Positions 13,840 through 24,639 of a stretch of 64,000 nt of DNA are shown here, in pieces. The stretch covers positions 35,391,964-35,455,963 of the forward strand of contig NC_082698.1 of assembly GCF_949987515.2 (NCBI RefSeq), written 5' to 3'. The notes under the pieces are model-generated. The model saw nothing but the letters and a program-made list of their open reading frames with translations, had not been told where the DNA came from and did no database searches. The position numbers were made by a program, and so were the translations under genes. Positions within the stretch are counted from its first letter, which is position 1. Every line of letters starts with the position of its first letter. Origin of the DNA: Delphinus delphis (lineage: Eukaryota; Chordata; Mammalia; Artiodactyla; Delphinidae).

Positions 13840-14043
13840 GGGCTTCCCTGGTGGCGCAGTGGTTGAGATTCCGCCTGCCAATACAGGGGACACGGGTTCG
13901 TGCCCCGGTCCGGGAAGATCCCACATGCCGCGGAGCGGCTGGGCCCGTGAGCCATGGCCGCTGAGCCTGCGTGTCTGGAGCCTGTGCTCCACAACAGGAG
14001 AGGCCACAACAGTGAGGGGCCCACGTACCACAAAAAAAAAAAA
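13840..14043 (+). mobile_element. Short CHR-type SINE with TSD
   Basis: Plus-strand copy from gggcttccctggtggcgcag to an A tract. The duplication aaaagtcatactttg lies at 13825-13839 and 14044-14058. The 146-residue frame at 13772-14212 reads through the SINE and is not a gene. Confidence 0.96.
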
Positions 14044-14058
14044 AAAAGTCATACTTTG

Positions 14059-15689
14059 TATTCTTAGCATATTTTTTTCCATTTTGATTATTGTTATTTT
14101 TGGTGTAGTTCTAACAAGATTGCTTATCTGGTTTCCCAGTTGTCAGATTAGAGGCAGAAAATCAGAAAATGGAGAGGAGTTCATCAAGGCAAGAGCATTA
14201 AAATGGCACTAAGTTAGAGTCAGAACTTCAGAGTGAAGGAGGAAACAGCTTCCTCCTCTGAGATGAGTGCGTTGAACTGGTTAATCTCTGAGTTCCCTTC
14301 CAGCTCTAAAATTCAATGTATTTAAGATAAAATTTATAAAAAGCTGCCAAAAACACATACAAGAATGAGAAAAACCTAGAAATCTGGACCCAGTCTGGAG
14401 GAAATAATCCTAGAGAAACCAATAGCTCTTGAGAGCATGTGAGAGCTGTGTCACAGGCAGCAGAATACTTGATTCTTTGGATGATGGCACTGAGTCATCA
14501 GGAGAGCATTAGATTTTGTTCTGCATATGCTGTTTCAGGATGCGAAGAAAGCACATTACTTTTGAAAGATTTAATTCAAAAATGCTTATCAAAATGTTTG
14601 CTGCCCAAACGTGTACTGTTTGAACAAGCCGCTCAGAGGGACATCTTCCTTGATATATTTTCCGTGGTTTTATGGGGGTTTTGTTCCTCAGTGGAATAAT
14701 TCAGATAGTTACGACAATATCTTGCATCTACTGGTTTATACTAATTCAAAGTATTTTTCCATCCTAGATTCTAGTTGGTACTTTGACAAGATTTCTAGTT
14801 CTTCTTATGGTGTGTGCTTGGTACTGCTTGCTTGCAGTGCTTCTCACATGGCTTTATGGTGAGCTGACTATGAGTCTGTTAGACTCACGGCTACTTGAGA
14901 GCAAGGACTGGGTCTTCTTCATTTTAGTTTCCTTTGAATATCGATAAATGTGTGTTAGATCAGCGAATCAGCAAATGAATGAACTGCAAAAGGATAAAGT
15001 TCCTCAGTGGCCCTGCCCCTAAATCCTGTAGATTTGTCTTTCACAAGGCAGTGTCTCTTGTTTACCTTTCTTTCATGCCCATCACCCCTCCCCTGTTTTT
15101 TTTTACTGCACTCCAAAACAACCACTGAAAAATAAATCCCCACATGCTGGTTGTAGAAAGTTTAGAAAATACATAAATGAATACACGTGAAAAGGAAAAA
15201 AAAATCACCAGGAGTCCTGTTATCCAGAAATAACCATCACTGACCATTAGGGGGTATCCTTCCAGTCTTTTTTCCTAGACATTTCTTATATAACCCAGGT
15301 GTCAGCTGCCACTCAGCCTCGTCTCTGAGCTTCCCCAGAAGAATCCACTTGCACAGAAGTATTTATAAGCCATTTCTAATGTATTGTAAATTTTCTTTGG
15401 CAATGGAGTTTTTGTTTTCCTTTTAATCCTCCTCTCTCTTTTGTGGGCTCCCATCTTACTAGATCCTGCCTTCTTCCACCTACCTCTTTCCTAGACTTCT
15501 ACTATCTTATGGAAGATACTATTTTATTTTTCATTATTCAGAGAACTTTTAAGCTTTGCGCTCGTACCATCAGTTTACGTAGTAAATTGTGGTAGTGGAG
15601 GTGGTTGAGGGAGGTGATAATTTTTTTTCTCTTACATATCAATGTCTTTCGAAAGTGGGTTCATGCTTATTTCCCCCCCCCATTTAAAA
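14059..15689. other. Unassigned; old L1 fragment near 15100-15300
   Basis: No gene seen. About 15100-15300 resembles the complement of an old L1 3' end (phrases such as gaaagtttagaaaatacataaa and ggtatccttccagtc). The remainder is unassigned. Confidence 0.4.
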
Positions 15690-16449
15690 AACTGTGGTAG
15701 GGTACAAATAAAATTTACAATCTTGACCATTATTAACTGTACACTTCTCTTCATCTTGCAAAACTGAAATTCTGTACCCATTAAATAACTCTCCATTCTT
15801 CTCTCTCCTCAGCCCCTGGCAACCACCATTCTATTTTCTGTCTATGAATTTGACAACTGCAGGTACCACATCTGTGTGGAAATCAGACAGCATTTGTCTT
15901 TTTGGGAATGTTTTATCTGTCTCAGCATTATGTCCTCAAGGTACATCCATGTTGTAACGTGTCGGAATAACCTTCCTCTTTAAGGCTGGATAATATTTCA
16001 TTGTATGGATATATCACATCTTGATGATGCATTCCTCTGTTGATGGACACTTGGGTTGCGTCCACCTTTTGGCTATTGTGAATAATACTGCTTTGAACAT
16101 GGGTATACACATGTCTTTTCAAGACCCTGCTTTCTGTTCTTTTGGGTGTATAACCAGAAGTGAAGTTGCTGGGTTATATGCTAATTCTATTTTTAAATTT
16201 TTGAGGAACCACCATACTATTTTCCACAGCAGCTGCACCATTTTAAATTCTCACTGTACATAGAATTTTATCTCTTGCTGTTTTCATTTAAAATTATTTT
16301 GGGTGCAGTTACCCCACAATTAAGTCATTTTTCAAAAGTATGTCTTTTGGAGACTGCATAATTGTGTACCATAATTTATGTAGTTATTTCCCTATTTATT
16401 GATATATTCAGGTTATTTCTGGGTTTTGACTGTTATTAAAGAGTATGAT
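15690..16449 (-). mobile_element. Old L1 (L1M-type), left of chimera
   Basis: Complement of old L1 sequence, with typical phrases (ctggcaaccaccattctattttctg at about 15816, ggctggataatatttcattgtatgg at about 15984). A second L1M-like stretch starts at about 16260 and resumes at 22515 on the other side of the 16463-22501 insertion. That continuity independently fixes the insertion point. Confidence 0.75.
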
Positions 16450-16462
16450 GAAAATACTTGTT

Positions 16463-16760
16463 GGTGTCTTCCCGCCACCGCTGCCGCCACTGTCACTGCC
16501 GCTGCTACCGCTGCTGCTGCTGAGGCTGAGGAGTTTGCCGAAGCCCTGGCCTCAGAATCAGCCCAGTCTTACCACCCGCGCTACAGGCACCAGCTCCGGG
16601 AGCACTGACCACTCTGACCGGTGCAGAAGCAGGAGCTGCCTCAGCCTGTGGAGCAGCAGGGATGGCGCCGGCTCCCCTTGCCCTCCCTAACCACTTCCTT
16701 TCATTGTCTCAGTCATGGGGAATGCGGCGACCGCCAAGAAAGGCAGCAAGGTGGAGAGCG
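16463..16760 (+). pseudogene. PRKACB: PRKACB 5' UTR and exon-1 retro-fragment
   Basis: GC-rich 5' UTR-like sequence with CCG/CTG-rich triplets leads to an ATG at 16715. The following 15 codons read MGNAATAKKGSKVES, which matches the N-terminus of PKA catalytic subunit beta-1. Thr6 and Val13 distinguish it from the alpha subunit, and Lys12 replaces the usual Glu (a G-to-A change at a former CpG). Gly2 is the myristoylation site in the parent. The match ends at base 16760, the first base of codon 16. PKA isoforms that differ by first exon share sequence from Val16 on, so this is the exon 1/exon 2 junction. The next bases (tttgctttag) are neither PRKACB exon 2 nor a GT splice donor, so this is not the native exon in genomic context. 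It cannot encode a kinase. Confidence 0.88.
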
Positions 16761-17040
16761 TTTGCTTTAGACAAGTGTTTTAATACCTCCAAGCTGTACT
16801 ATGAAACTGAGAAGGATGAATTTGATAAAGAGGCTGTGGTCTTTTCCAGCTTTATAATTCAATGATTCCCATACACTTATTAAAAGAAAGAAGGTATATT
16901 TAAAAAGTAACAAGACTTGGGAATAAATTATAGAAGGCTCTCACAAAATTATGTGGGTAGAGAGGTGGCAAGTGAGCCTCAGTGTGACCAAATACAAGAA
17001 AATGTATTTAGGGGAAATTATTGATCTGTACTTAAAGAAT
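16761..17040 (+). other. Unidentified segment between PRKACB and L1
   Basis: About 280 bp of AT-rich sequence unlike L1 and unlike PRKACB exon 2. It lies inside the TSDs and so was part of the retroposed RNA. It may be an alternative or cryptic exon from PRKACB intron 1 lying just 5' of an L1. A 67-residue frame at 16662-16865 crosses into it but is out of the PRKACB frame. The right edge, where L1 5' UTR begins, is approximate. Confidence 0.55.
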
Positions 17041-17140
17041 GATAGCCTCTGATCCACCAAAGGGCAGACAGCAGAAGCAAGAAGAACTACAGTCCTGTAG
17101 CCTGTGGAACAAAAACCACATTAACAGAAAGACAGAGAAA

Positions 17141-18046
17141 ATGAAAAGGCAGAGGACCATGTACCAGATGAAGGAACATGATAAAACCCCAGAAAAGTAA
17201 CTAAATGAAGTGGAGATAGGCAACCTTCCAGAAAAAGAATTCAGAATAATGATAGTAGAGATGATCCAGGACCTCGCAAAAAGAATGGAGGCAAAGATTG
17301 AGAAGACGCAAGAAATGTTTAACAAAGACCTAGAAGAACTAAAGAACAAACAAACAGAGATAAACAATACAGTAACTGAAATGAGAAATACACTAGAAGG
17401 AATCAATAGCAGAATAACTAAGGCAGAAGAACTGATAAATGACCTGGAAGACAGAATGGTGGATTTCACTGCTGCAGAACAGAATAAAGAAAAAAACAAT
17501 GAAAAGAAATGAAGACAGTGTAAGAGAATTCTGGGGCAACATTAAACTCAACAACATTCACATTATAGGGGTCCCAGAAGGAGAAGAGAGAGAAAAAGGA
17601 CCCAAGAAGATATTTGAAGACATTATAGTTGAAAACTTCTCTAACATGGGAAAGGAAATAGCCACCCAAGTTCAGGAATTGCAGAGAGTCCCAGGCAGGA
17701 TAAACCCAAGGAGAAACACACCAAGACACATAGTAATCAAACTGAAAAAAATTAAAGACAAAGAAAAATTATTAAAAGCAACAAGGGAAAAATGACAAAT
17801 AACATTCAAGGGAATTCCCATATGGTTAACAGCTGATTTCTCAGCAGAAACTCTACAAGCCAGAAGGGAGTGGCATGATATATTTAAAGTGATAAAGGGA
17901 AGAACCTACAACCAAGATTACTCTACCTGGCAAGGATCTCATTCAGATTTGATGGAAAAATCAAAAGCTTTACAGACAAGCAAAAGCTAAAAGAATTCAG
18001 CACCACCAAAACAGTTCTACAACAAATGCTAAAGGAACTTCTCTGA
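17141..18046 (+). pseudogene. L1 ORF1 (RNA-binding chaperone), broken
   Basis: ORF1p is the trimeric RNA-binding protein that packages L1 RNA. The start is ATG at 17141. An internal TAA at 17198-17200 replaces a Gln codon. A long coiled-coil-like stretch follows at 17210-17500 (heptad-rich, E/K/N-rich), then a frameshift in an A-rich run near 17500. The second part (about 17515-17795) holds the RNA-recognition region with the ARG-rich end INPRRNTPRHIVIK, and stops early at a TGA at 17793-17795. The normal end is at about 18044-18046. It is not translatable as one protein. Confidence 0.88.
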
Positions 18047-18104
18047 GTGGGAAACACAAGAGAAGAAAATGACCTACAAAAACAAACCTCAAAAAATTAA
18101 GAAA

Positions 18105-21100
18105 ATGGTAATAGGAACTTACATATTGATAATTACATGTGAATGTAATTGATAATCACATGTGAATGGATTAAATGCTCCAACCAAAAGACACAGACTT
18201 GCTGAATGGATACAAAAACAAGATCCATATATATGCTGTCTACAAGAGACCCACTTCAGGCCTAGGGACACATACAGACTGAAAGTAAGGGGATGGAAAA
18301 AGATATTCCATGCAAAAGGAAATCAAAAGAAAGCTGGAGTAGCTATACTCATATCAGATAAAATAGACTTTAAAATAAAGAATGTAACAAAAGACAAGGA
18401 AGGACACTACCTAATGATCAAGGGATCGATCCAAGAAAAAGATATAATAATTTTAAATTTTTATGCACCCAACATATGAGCACCTCGATACATAAGGCAA
18501 ATGCTAAAAACCATGAAAGGGGAAATCGACAGTAACACAATAATAGTAGGGGACTTTAACACCCCACTTACACCAAGGGAAAGATCATCCAAACAGAAAA
18601 TAAATAAGGAAACACAAGCTTTAAATGACACAACAGACCAGATAGATTTAATTGATATTTATAGGACATTCCATCCGAAAACAGCAGATTACACTTTCTT
18701 CTCAAGTGCACCCAGAACATTCTCCAGGGTAGATTACGTCTTGGGTCACAAATCAAGCCTCAGTAAATTTAAGAAAATTGAAATCATATCAAGCATCTTT
18801 TCTGACCACAACACTATGAGATTATAAATAAATTACAGGGAAAAAACCCATAAAAAGCACAAACACATGGAGGCTAAACAGTATGTTACTAAATAACCAA
18901 GAGATCACTGAAGAAATCAAAGGGGAAATCAAAAAATACCTAGAGACAAATGGCAACAAAAACATGACAATCCAAAACCTATGGGATGCAGCAAAAGCCG
19001 TTCTACGATGGAAGTTTATAGCAATGCAATCCTACCTCAGGAAACAAGAAAAACCTCAAATAAACAATCTGACCTTACACCTAAAGGAACTAGAGAAAGA
19101 AGAACAAACGAAACCCAAAGTTCGCAGAAGGAAAGAAACCATAAAGCTCAGAGCAGAAATAAATGAAATAGAAACAAAGAAAACAATAGCAAAGATCAAT
19201 AAAACTAAAAGGTGGTTCTTTGAGAAGATAAATGAAATTGATAAACCTTCAGCCAAACTATCAAGAAAAGAGGGGAGAGGACTCAAATCAATAAAATTAG
19301 AAATGAGGAAGGAGAAGTTACAATGGACATGGAAGAAATACAAAGCATCCTAAGAGACTACTACAAGCAACTCTATGCCAATAAAATGGACAACCTGGAA
19401 GAAATGGACAATTCTTAGAAAGGTATAACCTTCCAAAACTGAACCAGGAAGAAATAGAAAATATAAACAGACCAATCACAATCCCTGAAATTGATTAAAA
19501 CTGTACCAACAAACAAAAGTCCAGGACCAGATGGCTTCACAGGTGAATTCTATCAAACATTTAGAGAGGAGCTAACACCCATCCTTCTCAAACTCTTCCA
19601 AAAAACTGCAGAGGAAGGAACACTCCCAAACTCATTCTGTGAGGCCACCATCACCCTGATACCAAAACCAGACAAAGATACTACAAAAAAAAAAATTACA
19701 GACCAATATCACTGATGAATATAGATGCAAAAATCCTCAACAAAATACTACCAAACAGAATCCAACAACACATTAAAAGGATCATATACCATGATCAAGT
19801 GGGATTTATCCCAGGGCTGCAAAGATTCTTCAATATATGCAAATCAATCAATGTGATAAACCACATTAATAAATTGAAGAATAAAAGCCATATCATCTCA
19901 ATAGATGCAGAAAAAGCTTTTGACAAAATTCAACACCCATTTATGATAAAAACTCTCCAGAAAGTGGGCATAGAGGGAACTTACCTCAACATAATAAAGG
20001 CCATATATGAGAAACCCAAAGCAAACATCAAACTCAATGGTGAAAAACCTAAAACATTTCCTCTAAGATCAGGAACAAGACAAGGATGTCCACTCTCACC
20101 CCTGTTATTCAACATAGTTTTGGAAGTCCTAGCCATGGCATTCAGAGAAGAAAAAGAAATAAAAGGAATACAAATTGGAAAAGAAGAAGTAAAACTGTCA
20201 CTGTTTGCAGATGACGTGATACTAAACATAGAGAAGCCTAAAGATGCCACCAGAAAACTACTAGAGCTAACCAATGAATTTGGTAAAGTTGCAGGATACA
20301 AAATTAATGCACAGAAATCTCTTGCATTCCTATACACTAACAATGAAAGATCAGAAAGAGAAATGAAGGAAATAATCCCAATCACCATTGCAACAAAAAG
20401 AATAAAATACTTAGGAATAAACCTATCTATGGAGGTAAAGGACCTGTACTCAGAATATATGACACTGATGAAAGAAATCAAAGATGACACAAACAGATGG
20501 AGAGATATACCATGTTCTTGGATTGGAAGAATCAATATTGTGAAAATGACTATACTACCCAAAGCAATCTGCAGATTCAATGCAATCCCTATCCAATTAC
20601 CAATGGCATATTTTGCAGAACTAGAACAAAAAATCTTAAAATTTGTATGAAGACAAAATAGACCCTGAATAGCCAAAGCAATCTTGATGGAAAAAAACGG
20701 AGCTGGAGGAATCAGGCTCCCTGACTTCAGACTATACTACAAAGCTACAGTAATCAAGACAGTATGGTACTGGCACAGAAAGAGAAATATAGATCAATGG
20801 AACAGGATAGAAAGCCCAGAGATAAACCCACACACCTATGGTCAACTAATCTATGACAAACGAGGCAAGGTTATACAAAGGAGAAAAGACAGTCTCTTCA
20901 GTAAGTCGTGTTGGGAAAACTGGACAGCTACATGTAAAAGAATGAAATTAGAACACTCCCTAACACCATACACAAAAACAAACTCAAAATGGATTAAAGA
21001 CCTAAATGTAAAAATGGATGCTATAAAACTCTTAGAGGGGCTTCCCTGGTGGCACAGTGGTTAAGAATCCGCCTGCCAATGCAGGGGACACGGGTTCGAG

Positions 21101-22292
21101 CCCTGGTCCGGGAGGATCCCACCTGCTGCGGAGCAACTGGGCCCGTGCGCCACAACTACTGAGCCTGTGCTCTAGAGCCTGCGAGCTACAACTGCTGAAG
21201 CCCGTGCGCCTGGAGCCCGTGCTCCGCAGCAAGAGAGGCCACCGCAATGAGAAGCCCACGTGCTGCAACGAAGGGTGGCCCCCACTCGCCGCAACTAGAG
21301 AAAGCCTGCATGCAGCAACGAACACCCAACACAGCCAAAAGTAAATAAATAAAATTAATTAATTAAAAAAATTAAAAAAAAAAAAAAAAAAAACTCTTAG
21401 AGGAAAACATAGGAAGAACACCCATTGACATAAATCACAGCAAGATCTTTTTTGATCCACCTCCTAGAGTAATGGAAGTAAAAAAAGTGAACAAATGGGA
21501 TCTAATGAAACTTAAAATCTTTTGCACAGCAAAGGAATCTACAAACAAGATGAAAAGACCACCCCCAGAATGGCAGAAAATATTTGCAAATGAATCAACA
21601 GACAAAGGATTAATCTCCAAAATATATAAATAGCTCATGCAGCTCAATATTAAAAAAACAAACACAAACAACCCAATGAAAAAATGGGCAGAAGACCTAA
21701 ATAGACATTTCTCCAAAGAAGACATACAGATGGCCAAGAGGCACATGAAAAGCTGCTCAGCATCACTAATTATTAGAGAAATGCAAATCAAAACTACAAT
21801 GAGGTATTACCTCACACCTGTTAGAATGGGCATCACAGAAAGTCTACAAACAACAAATGCTGGTGAGGGTGTGGAGAAAAGGGAACCCTCTTGCACTGTA
21901 GATGGGAATGTAAATTGATACAGCCACTATGGAGAACAGTATGGAGGTTGCTTAAAAAACTAAAAATAGAATTACCGTATGACCCAGCAATCCCACTACT
22001 GGGCATATACCCAGAGAAAGCCATAATTCAAAAAGACACATGCATCCCAACGTTCACTGCAGCACTATTTACAATAGCCAGGTCATGGAAGCAATCTAAA
22101 TGCCTATCGATAGATGAATGGATAAAGAAGGTGAGGTATATATATATAATGGAAAGTTACTCAGCCATGAAAAGGAACGAAATTGGGTCATTTGTAGAGA
22201 CATGGATGGACCTAGAAACTGTCATACGGAGTGAAGTAAGTCAGAAAGAGAAAAACAAATATCGTATATTAACGCATATATGTGGAATCTAG
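18105..22292 (+). pseudogene. L1 ORF2 (endonuclease/reverse transcriptase), broken
   Basis: The enzyme that nicks target DNA and reverse-transcribes L1, SINE and mRNA templates. The apparent start is ATG at 18105, with an imperfect local duplication at 18128-18168 that introduces early stops. Endonuclease motifs follow: LQETHF near 18240, VGDFNTPLTP near 18546 and SDHN near 18800. A Gly codon has become TGA at 18477-18479. The reverse-transcriptase part includes [10 protein letters not shown] near 19510, [12 protein letters not shown] near 20080 and the catalytic FADD near 20205, within an open frame at 19715-20650. The C-terminal part carries a SINE at 21038-21389 and ends HICGI-stop at 22292. 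Multiple stops and frameshifts make it inactive. Confidence 0.92.
21038..21389 (+). mobile_element. Long CHR-type SINE inside L1 ORF2
   Basis: Long form of the SINE, with extra downstream modules (cgccacaactactgagcc at about 21147 and gcaactagagaaagcctg at about 21292) and an A/T-rich tail. The duplication aaaactcttagag lies at 21025-21037 and 21390-21402. It inserted after the host L1 chimera. Confidence 0.97.
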
Positions 22293-22514
22293 AAAAATGG
22301 TACAGATGAACCAGTTTGCAAGGCAGAAATAGAGACACAGATGTAGAGAACAAATGGATGGACACTAAGTGGGGAAAGCGGGGGTGGTGATGGTGGTGAT
22401 GGTGGGATGAATTGGGAGATTGGGATTGACATATGTGCACTAACATGTATAACATAGATAACTACTAAGAACCTGCTCTATAAAAAAATAAAATAAAATT
22501 CGAAAATACTTGTT

Positions 22515-23480
22515 TGCTGCTATGATTATTTTCTCAGGGTAATCTCCTGTAAGTAGAAATTATAGGAGTTTGTTATTTTTAATACTTACTGTATATATTG
22601 CCACGTTCTTTGGAAAGATAATACCAGTTTAGTTTCCACCACCAAGAGTATGTGAGAGTATGTTTCATTGAATTCTTGTCAACACTTGGTAGTATCATTT
22701 AAAAAAAATTGTTTTTTAAACTTCGACAATTTAAGAAACAAACATGGCATTCTATTTTATTTTGTTGTTTTGATTAGAGATGTCCACCATTTATCATATC
22801 TTATCTGGCCTTCTATTTCTTCTTTTGTGAATTGTCTTTGCCTGTGTGTTCATCTTCATTTTACTGATTTGGAAATAACTTTTATTTCTGATTATAAAAA
22901 TACTGTGTTCATTGTAGAAAATTTGGGGTATACAAAAAAATATAAAGGAAGTAAAATTTTACTTTTACGACTTAGAGATAAATACCATTAAAATGGTGAA
23001 TATTCAAGGAATCTTTTTTCTTTGTATCTCAGTATCTATACTAATTAAAAATTAAGTCATAAGAGCTCTCTATATTTGGAGGCTAATCCCTTTTTTGTCA
23101 TATATTTTGCAGATATATTTTTCTGATTTATTGTTTGCTTTTTATTTTTGTGTAGTTTTTTTTTTTTTTTTTTTTTTTTTTGCGGTACGCGGGCCTCTCA
23201 CTGTTGTGGCCTCTCCCATTGCAGAGCACAGGCTCCGGACGTGCAGGCTCAGCGGCCATGGCTCACAGGCTCAGCCGCACCGTGGCATGTGGTATCTTCC
23301 CGGACCGGGGCATGAACCCGTGTCCCCTGCATCGGCAGGCGGACTCTCAACCACTGCACCACCAGGGAAGCCCTGTGTAGTATTTTTAATACAGTCAAAA
23401 CTATCTTGTTTTATTTCTTAGATTGCATTTTTGCTTAGGATGTCTTTATCCTTTGATAATTTAAATATTTGTGAATTATT
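22515..23480 (-). mobile_element. Old L1 (L1M-type), right of chimera
   Basis: Continues the old L1 of 16260-16449 with tgctgctatgattattttctc at 22515. Further L1M-like text extends to about 23480 and is broken by the SINE at 23157-23373. Internal gaps are likely. Confidence 0.6.
23157..23373 (-). mobile_element. Short CHR-type SINE with TSD
   Basis: Minus-strand copy with a long T tract. The duplication tgtgtagt lies at 23149-23156 and 23374-23381. It interrupts an old L1. Confidence 0.93.
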
Positions 23481-24630
23481 TTAGCTATTTTGTGGATTTT
23501 TTTTTTTACAGTCAGTTCTTTCATTATTTTCGTTGTTGTAGTAAGGTTTAATACATACTGAGGTCTGTTTCTGGGCTATTATCCTACCTGATTAATTATC
23601 AATTCTTATACCACTATCTTGCTGTTTTAATTTTTTATTATCTGATAAGACCATTTATTTCCTTTCCAAAATTTCTTGGCTAAGATCATCTAGGTATTCT
23701 TCTAGATGAGCTTTAGAATTACTTGACTCATTTTGAGAAAACAAATATCCTATTATATTTCGAAGATACAATTTCTTTATAAACTTCTACTTTTTAATGA
23801 CTAATATCTTGCCTGATCATTTTGGGATTATTAATTATGCTTTTAAAAATTATACTTATTTTAAAGTCTCTCCCTGTTTGTTCCAATAATTCTTCCTCTG
23901 GTGTTAGGTCTTGTTGAGTTTGGTGATTTTGGTTGTCCCCAAATGTTTTGGAGTTCTTGGTTGTGGACTCATCTTGCCTGTCTGCTAATGGTGTCTCTTT
24001 CACTGAAGCAGCCTAGTAATGATAAGGGAGGGAGGATGCATTTCCAGTGGGTTGTTCTACTGGTCAGTGTTTGGGGCACAGGGGTGAGTGGGCAGTGACA
24101 GGTTTTGCCTGTCTGTTCCTACTGTGATAACTATCTCCACTCAGATCACACTATTGGTTGCCCTGGATCCCTCTCCTATATCCATTCTACTTCTTAGCTT
24201 AGAACACCCCCAGAAGCTCTACCACACTGTTCAGCAGTCATTTTCTCTGAGTATTTTGGACTGTGGTTCCTCTTTTCATCTTATCCAGTCTACTTTCTAT
24301 CTTTAAGGTATTCCATATGAGTTTTGGTTCGCTGAAGGTTCCCCTTCTTGCTTTCCAACACTGTTATGGGTTTTTAAAAAAATATTCTTTTATACATCAA
24401 GGAATTAGCATATAAGTGTTAAGGCCACAGTTTACACTGGTCTGCAATTCTGAGCTGATCTTATTTTTGTTTGTTTTTTAAAAAATTTGTTTTTAATATA
24501 ATTAAACTTTTCACTAGCTATACATTAGCATGTGTGTATATATATATATATTAGATATGTTGACATACAACTATATTATATAAATAAATTTATTTTTTTA
24601 TTGATTTAGGTACCTGAATCCAAGCCCCAG
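23481..24630. other. Old L1-like and unassigned AT-rich sequence
   Basis: T-rich text such as ttgttccaataattcttcctctgg (about 23879) resembles the complement of an old L1 5' region, but I cannot place it firmly. No host gene seen. Confidence 0.35.
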
Positions 24631-24639
24631 AACTTTATT

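Larger units (their letters stand above)
16463..22501 (+). mobile_element. Chimeric PRKACB-L1 retro-insertion
   Basis: One insertion of about 6.04 kb, flanked by a perfect 13-bp duplication, gaaaatacttgtt, at 16450-16462 and 22502-22514. In order it holds PRKACB 5' UTR plus 15 codons (16463-16760), unidentified sequence (16761 to about 17040), the end of an L1 5' UTR (about 17040-17140), L1 ORF1 (17141-18046), L1 ORF2 (18105-22292) and the L1 3' UTR ending in an A-rich tail (ctgctctataaaaaaataaa at about 22471). The old L1 in the flanks reads continuously once the insert is removed. A later SINE sits at 21038-21389. The copy is old, because both L1 frames carry several stops and frameshifts. 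The likely origin is a fusion transcript begun at a PRKACB promoter, spliced past PRKACB exon 1 and ended at an L1 poly(A) signal. Reverse-transcriptase template switching is the alternative. Confidence 0.82.

Noticed and set aside
13772..14212. 146-residue frame as a gene
   Set aside because: It reads through a CHR SINE. The same peptide phrases recur at every SINE in the window.
16715..16760. PRKACB exon 1 as part of the real PRKACB gene
   Set aside because: It is followed by tttgcttt and not by a GT donor, it lies inside a TSD-bounded unit with an L1, and no CpG-island context surrounds it.
21038..21120. tRNA gene in the SINE head
   Set aside because: A- and B-box-like segments are present, but the sequence does not fold as a complete tRNA and belongs to a SINE with TSDs.
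17141..22292. An active L1
   Set aside because: ORF1 has an internal TAA, a frameshift and an early TGA. ORF2 has early stops, a TGA in the endonuclease and a SINE insertion.
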